Below are positions 56,593-64,000 of a DNA stretch of 64,000 nucleotides, one piece after another (the stretch's first letter is position 1; each line of letters starts with the position of its first letter). Both the position numbers and the translations under genes were made by a program. The notes under the pieces were generated by a model. It did no database searches. It had not been told where the DNA came from and saw only the letters and a program-made list of their open reading frames with translations. The stretch covers positions 12,705,252 to 12,769,251 of the forward strand of contig JAJEKV010000039.1 in the NCBI GenBank assembly GCA_021234155.1, written 5' to 3'. The stretch is from Isoetes taiwanensis. Taxonomy: Eukaryota > Streptophyta > Lycopodiopsida > Isoetales > Isoetaceae.

Positions 56593-59589
56593 AAGATAGT
56601 TGGTTAAAATTTGATCTTACTAATGCACCAAACTATCAAGCATCTACAAATATCGATAGATCCGCAAAAATTGTAAGTCACATTCTTTATAAAAAAGTTG
56701 AGGCAAAGACCAGTCGAAAAATACAAAAAACAAATTGTTGCAAATATCCGCCTATGAAGCCGACCAAGACATCAATCGAATTGAGAAAATGAAAAAAAGA
56801 ACAATAAATTTACACTCGCAAGCTTTTCCAAGAAGCCTCATAAGTGTCGCAAATAGAACCCTTAGAAATGCGACAAGTGGCAAGAATCATATGGAATTTT
56901 GTTTTTAAGACTAAAGTGATAATGATAACACTACATCCGGTCGCAAGCCAAATAAGTTGAAAAGGGCCTCCTAAGTAAAAAGAACCCCAAGCCCATCAAA
57001 AGAAAAAAACTAAGAAGGTCGTAAGCCTCCGTAGGTTTCGATTGAATGGAAGCCAATTTTCCAGGGGATTTTCTAATTTTATAACTGCCGATTCAAAAAT
57101 TAACAGATCTAATGGCTGCAATTGATTTTGTTGACGGGCTTAGCACGGATAGGCTATTAGGATTGTAAAAAGTTATTTTTTTTTGGGGGGTGGGGGACAT
57201 GCAAGGTAAAGGGCATTTAGTAATAAAATGAAGTTCCCCTAGCATATTTTCAGCACCATCTCTAGGATCGCAAATTACATAGAGTCTAACATTTTGACCC
57301 TACCACAAATCACGGGCGAGGATCAAGTCAACAAACAGGCAAGCAATTCACCCGACCATCTACTATCCCCTCGACATAAGCTATGGGGGGTCATACAAAA
57401 TATTCACAACTTGGACAAGCTCGAACAAGGACTTTAACTATCGTGGTTCAATGCGCTTGGTCTTTATCCCACTAGTGGTGGATGCATCTTTGATCCTATG
57501 GGGCCCTTGATCCTACCGTGAAGATTATATGGTTTTCTCTATATAGAAAAAACGCGTCTGATCTAAACTTATCAATTTCAAGGATTCATGGTGCCAACTA
57601 AGGGTAAGTAACCTTTAAGGTTAGAAAATTCCAAGATTGTTTTCTACATTTTTATTTGCTAATGATGACATGGGTTTCATGCATAATTTCACATATCGAC
57701 TCAATATGCTCAAATTACAAAATGACTAAAAAATCAAATAGAAGCCTGTCCTTCCTGCCAAGTGAATGCACATCAAAGATGCTCAATTTCTTTTCGCTTA
57801 GCCAAAATTCAGAATGTGCTACTTTCAACTTTTTGTTTGTTTGAATTTTTGGCGATTGCATTACTACCACATCGTTTGACCTATGAAAGGCAACATGGGA
57901 ATTAGGGAAGAATTCATTAGGCCGAAACCCCTACACATAAAACTCTATTTCGCTTTTACGACCCTCGATTCCTCTATAAAGCACATACTGTCATTACAAC
58001 AGTGATGCTGTCTATGCCCACACCTAATAGCTTCCCTCATTTTGACATAATCAAGGGGTGTTCTCTCCGACATAACCAACTGTTTATGGAAAATGCTTTG
58101 TCTCCTATTGTTGCGCTCCTGGCCAATAGAATACGTATATCTTCTAGATATATTACACAATGTATATAATGGATATTTATATAGTAAAGAATGTTCCACA
58201 TTCATATACTATAAGTGTCATCCCAATTAGTAGGTTCAATCCTTTCACGCCTCTTTGATTTCCTTATCAGCAATGATTGCCATGTTTTTCATGATTCATG
58301 ATTCTTCTTTTACTTCCTTTAATATTGTACTTTTAATGATTGAAGACATGTAAAGCACAATCGGGGATACCTCGAAGATCCGAAAGGCATCATAGAGAGG
58401 AATATATGCAAACAATCAAAGCAAAGCACCATGACTTAAAAAACTGATGGTGGTAATGAGTTTACATCACAAAGTTTATTTGGAGTGTTTAGTAAAAGCT
58501 TGATGTTTTGATATGTTCCTATAAATAATTTCGTAAGATCTTGTTGTTGTTTTATACTTTATAGAACTTTTGATTGACAAGGCAGCTTAGAAAGTTTTAT
58601 TTTGATGATCAGTAAACAAAACTTTATAAGGAATATTGTTGAAAAGCCATATCTTTTTTTTTTTTTTAAGATACAACGCATTTCATGCTATGAAAAGATT
58701 TCTGTCATGATTGCCAACTCCTAAACTATCCAGAAACCCACTATAAATGAACAAGTTTGACATGAAACAATCTATTGCTTATTGAATAAGGTCGATTCTC
58801 AGCTAAGCGGACATTTTAATACGAGGCTCACTCTTCAAACATTTAAGCTACTAAGATTCCCAACAAGTCCGCATTCCAATTTTGATGTCTCAAGAAATCT
58901 ATGTTAATGTACACCTAAAAGGTTATTGTTTCATCGATTTGTATAGAAATCTCATTATGGTGAGGAGGATATGCTCATTACATGCATCTATTTGCATGCA
59001 TGCATGTGGAAACAACCCGATAAATTATATTTCTCCTTTGTATCAAGTGTAAACTTTTGTCCATATATCTTATAATAAGGTGGTATTTGCACCTAGTCTA
59101 ATAAAAGAAAATATTTGGTCACTGAACAAATTTCTTTTTGTAGATGTTTTATAAGGATTTTGGTCACCGCATTAAATTTCTTGTAGATGTTTTAAAGAGA
59201 TTAGACATTCTAACGATGATAATATTGCAAGCCTCCATTCACAACTTCATGTATGCAAAGAAATCTTAACCCATTTTTAGTGAAGTTGTGCCAACCGACT
59301 TCAACCAAAGATGTCAACCTGCTTTCACAAATCTCTTCCATTCCTGAAAATCGGTAGTCAACTTTAGCATTAACTTTGGCAATGATTTGAAGGTGCAACA
59401 ACATGGGAACGTGCGTCCTAATGATGCCGCGCTGATAATTACAAACCCATTCACAACTTCATGTATCAAAGAAATCTAACCCATTTACTTAGAAGTTTTG
59501 CATATTCATCACTTTTATGTAATTCCGTGATGTTGATTTCCTCCTTTCTCGGTATTCATCTTCTATGTCAGCTTTTCTGGTTCACTATG

Positions 59590-59775
59590 CTCCCAATCTG
59601 CGGAAACATCACAATTAGCAAAGGGACTGGCATCAATGCGCCAAGAACAAGATTTTGAGCAATGCAAGATGTTTTGTCATATTGATTGACCACAAGAAAA
59701 TGTATAGAACTTTCTCATATGTACAAAGATAGACAAAATAGTAACTTAGATGCAGGGGTTTTAAGACCGCCGATG
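59590..59775 (-). pseudogene. Orphan P450 3' UTR copy
   Basis: On the minus strand this matches the P450 tail from GCAGTCTTAAAGCC through the stop, CATATGAGAAAGTTCTATAC and the following AATTGTGATRTTTCC. Beyond the last few codons the neighbouring sequence is a gypsy fragment, so the coding part was lost or never copied. Confidence 0.8.
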
Positions 59776-59839
59776 AAATCAAAGCTGCAGCACTGTGGTA
59801 TGCCTTCGAGCCCCATCGAATGACAGAACCCAGTGCATC

Positions 59840-60490
59840 GAAAATATTCCGCATTTAATGGCGGTCCGCATACACGACACCTTATGAGAGAACCTTCAAG
59901 AAATCGCCGCCACCTAAAAGAGTCAACAATTGCCAAAAGTTCTTTATCAGAATAGGATAGTTGATCTCGCAAATTGAACTTTCTAGGAATGATAGGCCAT
60001 CGAGTGGAGCTCATGATCATCCCTCCGTGACAAGATGCCGCCAAGAGCAAAATGGCACGCAGTCAGGAATATAGGAACGCAAGATCCTGTGCAAGAACAA
60101 AATAAGCAAAGCATGCTTCGCAGCCGGCGAATGCCGATTTCGCTCAATTGTCCACTCAAAGGAAACATCCTTCCCCGTTAGACGTGTCAAAGGCAAGATG
60201 ATCTCCTAACAGTCCTCGATGAAGCGGGCGAGCAAAAATTGGCAAACCCAGCATTGTACATCTTTAACCGAAAGGTGTTTCCCAATCAAGAACTATGTTG
60301 ACCTTCTAGATCCATGGAAACACCCCGGAGATGTGATGCGATAGCCGAAAACTCGACATCGCCCCGCCGCTTGAACCGACACTTTCTCCAGCCTTTGGCA
60401 TAAAGTCCATGTTCATAGCTTCATGACCCTTCCCGACATGTTCTTTCAGCGTTCCAAAGTCTTCGACAACTGCAATATCAGATGGGATGA
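59840..60490 (-). pseudogene. Ty3/gypsy RT/RNase H fragment
   Basis: Across frames on the minus strand: VLDWETP near 60320, then PLTRLTGKDVSFEWTIE near 60190, then YSDKELLAIVDSFRWRRFLE and NAEYFRCTGF near 59960-59850. These are the end of RT ('DW..P'), the RT/RNase H link ('LT.LTGKD..F.W') and the RNase H 'DKELLAIV..F..WR.+LEG' segment of gypsy elements. No LTR was found nearby. It directly abuts the P450 3' UTR copy. Confidence 0.75.
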
Positions 60491-60499
60491 TAAATAAAG

Positions 60500-61670
60500 A
60501 TCCAAAACTCCTAAAACATCAAGAATTTTAAGGGCTCCTTGAGACCTGAGTCTCATTGGGAATGCAATGAGCAGTCCGGAACAACCCGGTAATATCACTT
60601 AGTATGGGCATTTTCTGAATGGCAAACTTTCGAATGTTAAAGTATCTTTTATTAGATTCGTAAAGTCCTTTTAGGAAAGCCACTAACCTTTGATTTGGGG
60701 CGGACGTGGTTTAATATCATTGGCTGATGGTTTTAAAGGAATTGACCTGTAATCTCGTGATTGCAACAGGCCGGTTGGATCAGATAAAATAGCTCGATCT
60801 AAAGTTTATTCTTGCTCGGATTTTGTCCAGAAAAGGCCCATGGCTTTTTCTGAGCTAACGGCTCTAGGTTCTATAAGGGATCTGGTGGCGCTTTGGGAAG
60901 AACAAGAGATTGAAGCATTCCCCTTGTTTTGATAGTTTGATATTCTGCTGCTAGGTTTTGAGTCACCTGCGAATTGATTGGGAATCAATTGACATGTTCT
61001 AAGCTACTTCAATTTTAAAGGTTATTGAAGAGGCGCTCCATTCTTGAGTGCTTCGACGTTTCTTGAGCAATACTGCTACTGCAGTATCAAGTTCTCGCGT
61101 TAGAACTTTGAAGCTTTTGCTTCAGTCTGATCCTGAGGATCAGTAAACGTCATGCGGGGGAGCTTTGGGAGCCTTACGCTTTGGAGGGAAAAATCTTGGA
61201 AATTCTGTGTATCGCGATCGGATCTACTTTGTAGGCGGATAACTGACGAAAGGTTTACGACTGATCCGGACAGATAATATGGCGCAGCCAATCATGGATT
61301 ACAATTGTTGCTTACCGTGATGGCATAGTACCGGCGCCTCGCGATATTCATTTATAAGAGTTACCATAAGTTTTATTCTCGGAACAGCCGCAAAACCTAG
61401 CATGGGGCTGTCGCCTTCCTTAACTGCCGTTAGTGAGCAGCAGTGATACCTGAACAACCCGGGTAATCCAGCCTCCACGTGCAAGCCCCGGTAGCTAAAG
61501 GTGGCAAGTACTATTGTCGTGGAGAGAGCCTGGGAGCGACTCCAACAGCACCATTGCTGGCGATCATGGCGCAACAAGCCATCGTGCTGTAGGGTTTCAA
61601 GAAGAGTAATCCTCAATTGCAGAACTCGACAATATGCGAGACAAATGAATCGATGGATGGAAAGCGCCGC
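60500..61670. other. Unrecognised region
   Basis: No frame was assigned on either strand, including a 105-codon minus-strand frame at 61616-61299 without motifs. It may include LTR or leader sequence of the downstream retroelements. Confidence 0.3.
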
Positions 61671-61672
61671 CT

Positions 61673-62062
61673 GTGAGCAACGCTTTAGGGGAATCTATTG
61701 ATCACCTTACACGTAACTCTGTAGAAGTACCACAAATAATTCTACAACCCAATGATACGACGCGACCGCAGGATGGGCAACAGAGTGCACCACTTGGAGT
61801 GGGTATCTTATCTCATCTATGCCGACAAACCAACCCAAATATGAATGATCCTCTCGAGGAGACCTTTAACGGCTCTGAAAAAGAAAATCAAAGCTCTATC
61901 TTATTCCCATCGCCGGACACAACCAACCCCAAATATATGAATGATCCTCTCGAGGAGACCTTTGAACGGGCTCTTAAAGAAAATCAAAAGCTCGAAAAGA
62001 TGAAAATGCCTGAGTTCATGGGACAGGAACACCGTGAGGATGCATTGATTCTCAAGCGGTAA
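61673..62062 (+). pseudogene. Retrotransposon gag-like N-terminal fragment
   Basis: A 129-codon frame contains a duplicated peptide NDPLEETF (near 61850 and 61940) and ends MKMPEFMGQEHREDALI, resembling the 'P.F.G....ED.L.WL' start of gypsy gag capsid. The following 62063-62620 is coding-like but unassigned. It could belong to a separate element from the copia region after it. Confidence 0.35.
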
Positions 62063-62639
62063 TCGAAGGCTTTGTATGCAACTTTAGCAAGGGAGCTAGG
62101 TTCATCAAGGTGACTCGTATGGTTGAAGGAGAGGCGGGCCCAGTTCAACGGAGATCAACAAGCCGCCAGGGCGACTGACACACCAGATAGAAGTTCACCA
62201 GAAAGAGATGGGCCAAAATTCGATGTTGATTTGATCAATTTGATGATGAAGAAGTGTTCAAAATTCTCACAATAAGCACTCATCGACTTAGTCAAGACTT
62301 CGACACATGGCACCACATTACCTCCAATAGGCCTGGTCTCCAAGAGGCGCGAATCATGTATTAGAATAGACTTTCATTTGCTCTCTATTCAATCTATGAT
62401 CCGTGAGCTACCGGCAGGCATTTCGCCTATCAATATATCAATCCATTATTTAAGATGGTATCGAGCGTGTCGATGGAGTCAGTCGCAGCCTAAACGAATT
62501 TGCATCAAGCCCTTAGGGTTCAAAGGGCAATTCAACTACCGGTCAAAAAATTGGTGCAACAAGACTAAAGAAGTTAAAAGGAAGAAGAAAAGAATCGTTG
62601 TTCTAAACGCCCAAGTAGCTTAGGGCCCGATTTGAAGTA

Positions 62640-63960
62640 TGGAAGCAATTTCCTGGAAAGTATGTTGTAGAAAATTCAAATCCGAAGAACTTCCATACAT
62701 TGCAGGTGAAAATGAAATTTCATCTCATAGAGAGAAGGATCTGCTTTGGAGTAGTTGACGATCTGTAGTGCCATGTGAGATGCTATGTAATCAAGGAATA
62801 TCTAAGAATAAGAAGGCTATGGCCATGATCGGTCTTGGTCTTGGTGATGCACACATTCATCATGATTTTTCAAAGAATGCCAAAGAAGCGTCCGGGATAC
62901 TAGAACGCATTTTTGGAGCCCAAGCCAAGCATTCTAAGGTGCTTCTAAAGAAACAACTCTTTGATTCAGAGCGGTGGATGTGAAATTTGGTCGGCATATC
63001 AACAAAGATGCGGTCTCCAGGTTTCCACCAATTACCGGAATTCACGCCAAAGTAGATGAAGAGGATGTTAAGGTTGTGTTATTTAACAGCCTTCCATACC
63101 ATACAAGAATGTAGTCACCACATTACACAGTTGTGCAGTGGATCAGGCCTGGATCGACATGCATCTTTGCCGAAGAAGAGAAAGCTAAAGGCGTGGAGAC
63201 GCTCTTCAGCTGCATGTTCGCTGGTCATTTCAAGGTTCTACAGTCAGTAAAATGTGATTTAGGCAAGGTGGAAGTGAAATAATACAGCGAAGAAAGCTAG
63301 CTTGAACAAGGAAATTTCAACAAGAAGTTTACCAAGAAATCTTCTCTGCTTATATAAGAGAAAGGTGTTTTGTAATGATTTTGCAAGGCCGCCTTGGCAC
63401 GCAAGCGAACCAGCACGCTCTGGTAAGAAGAAAGGAGAAGGCATTTGCAGCCAGAAGAGGAGGAAAGAGGCTTCATGGTTTCGTGATCACAATCACAGCT
63501 TTTCCAGATGATGATCGCTATGGATGTGATTCAGTGCCACACATGTGTCCAAAGTAGAATTTTCCAAAAGATACAACCGAACAGTGGGTCCAGGAGGGTG
63601 ATAATTTGGAGATAATTCGGAAAGGTGATCTTGGGAGAGGAAGCATTCTAGTTTCTTCTTGAGACGGCGCGACTCAAGACAATACACAAAGTCCAAGCAT
63701 GTTCCCCGATTGCCTACACTCATATCTAGGGCATTAGCGATCCGAGTATACAGTGGTTGCCGTGGGGATGTCAAATATTATCAAGAGACAGAGAGTAGTG
63801 GTGACCGGTGTGGCATGCTTCACCGCATCGCTGAATGCCTCGGTAATTCTCAGCAACGTACTCAAAGCTTCGCATTTAATGCCGATAAATAAGCAGGATG
63901 GAGATCCAAAATTGGAAATATGGCATAACAGACTAGCACACTTTTAATGCTCAAGCCTTA
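62640..63960 (+). pseudogene. Copia-type gag to GAG-pre-integrase region, runs off the window
   Basis: In order: KMKFHLIEKRICFGVVDDL-like start (62700), KAMAMIGLGLGDAHIHH and LERIFGAQAKHSKVLLKKQL (62800-62960), VDEEDVKVVLFNSLPYHT (63050-63100), FAEEEKAKG (63170), a knuckle-like stretch (63370-63420), and KLEIWHNRLAHF then SSLKEMKAI (63915-63975). These are the UBN2-type gag and the 'WH.RLGH' pre-integrase motif of Ty1/copia elements. A protease is expected near 63500-63560 but only a weak trace is seen. Frames change several times. Confidence 0.75.
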
Positions 63961-64000
63961 AGGAGATGAAAGCAATACGTAACTGAAACGAAGTACCGAA

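Larger units (their letters stand above)
54835..59775 (-). repeat. Inverted-duplication outer arm, right
   Basis: The inverse of 36690-37469 plus 45067-49310. It carries the P450 3' UTR copy at its right end (59590-59775) but no P450 exon: similarity stops inside the last codons (..AVLKP). It lacks both the 7.6-kb insertion and the hAT insert but has its own 1.3-kb retroposon. Confidence 0.8.

Noticed and set aside
36690-59775. Treating the inverted arms as terminal inverted repeats of a giant DNA transposon
   Set aside because: No transposase or target duplication at the outer ends, and the left arm starts within a P450 3' UTR, which suits a segmental duplication better.

Overview
This window is nuclear DNA of a land plant, from a large and repeat-rich genome. 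The evidence is a spliced CYP71-clan cytochrome P450 gene, a decayed pentatricopeptide-repeat (PPR) fragment, nested LTR and LINE retrotransposons and a hAT remnant. The LINE types and two unfamiliar protein families make a fern, lycophyte, bryophyte or gymnosperm more likely than a flowering plant, but that is a weak inference. No tRNA, rRNA or CRISPR was seen. Almost every long frame is interrupted. Part of this is real decay. Part looks like a systematic sequence error at CTG/CAG sites, because repeat copies and conserved codons differ there far more than elsewhere.

Layout. 1-9.5 kb: PPR fragment (minus), a Cys-rich transposon-type protein in pieces (minus, 4.4-2.0 kb), AT-rich DNA, a retroposon tail. 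9-25.6 kb: a LINE (ORF1 plus endonuclease/reverse transcriptase ORF2) is split inside ORF1 by a 12.76-kb Ty3/gypsy chromovirus-like LTR retrotransposon (9532-22291), whose integrase is in turn split by a fold-back MITE; a further short retroposon splits the LINE ORF2. The gypsy element has about 1.6-kb LTRs, a primer-binding site, a polypurine tract, gag, protease, RT, RNase H, integrase and a chromodomain-like tail. It also carries a histone H3-fold protein right after the 5' LTR (11438-12181). This is the most striking item in the window.

25.9-28.9 kb: an intron-containing, partly decayed minus-strand gene for an uncharacterised protein with a possible ParB/sulfiredoxin-like core, surrounded by short dyad-symmetric repeats. 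28.9-35 kb: a LINE tail and two blocks of tandemly duplicated DNA leading up to the P450. 35.1-36.7 kb: P450 gene, complete in outline but with two in-frame TAG codons and a lost I-helix acidic residue. 36.7-59.8 kb: the P450 3' flank forms the left arm of a large inverted duplication; the right arm ends in a second copy of the P450 3' UTR at 59.6-59.8 kb. The left arm holds a 7.6-kb insertion (37470-45066) with a 15-bp target duplication and two poly(A) tracts, and a hAT fragment between 40-bp direct repeats. The right arm holds a truncated retroposon. 59.8-64 kb: a gypsy RT/RNase H fragment (minus) and a copia-type gag to pre-integrase region (plus) that runs off the end.

How the parts relate. 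Apart from the P450 and the 26-28 kb gene, nearly all coding matter is transposon-derived. The H3-like protein, with an acidic N-terminal tail, and the chromodomain-like end sit in the same element, which suggests an element that handles chromatin with its own histone; this is inference from one copy.
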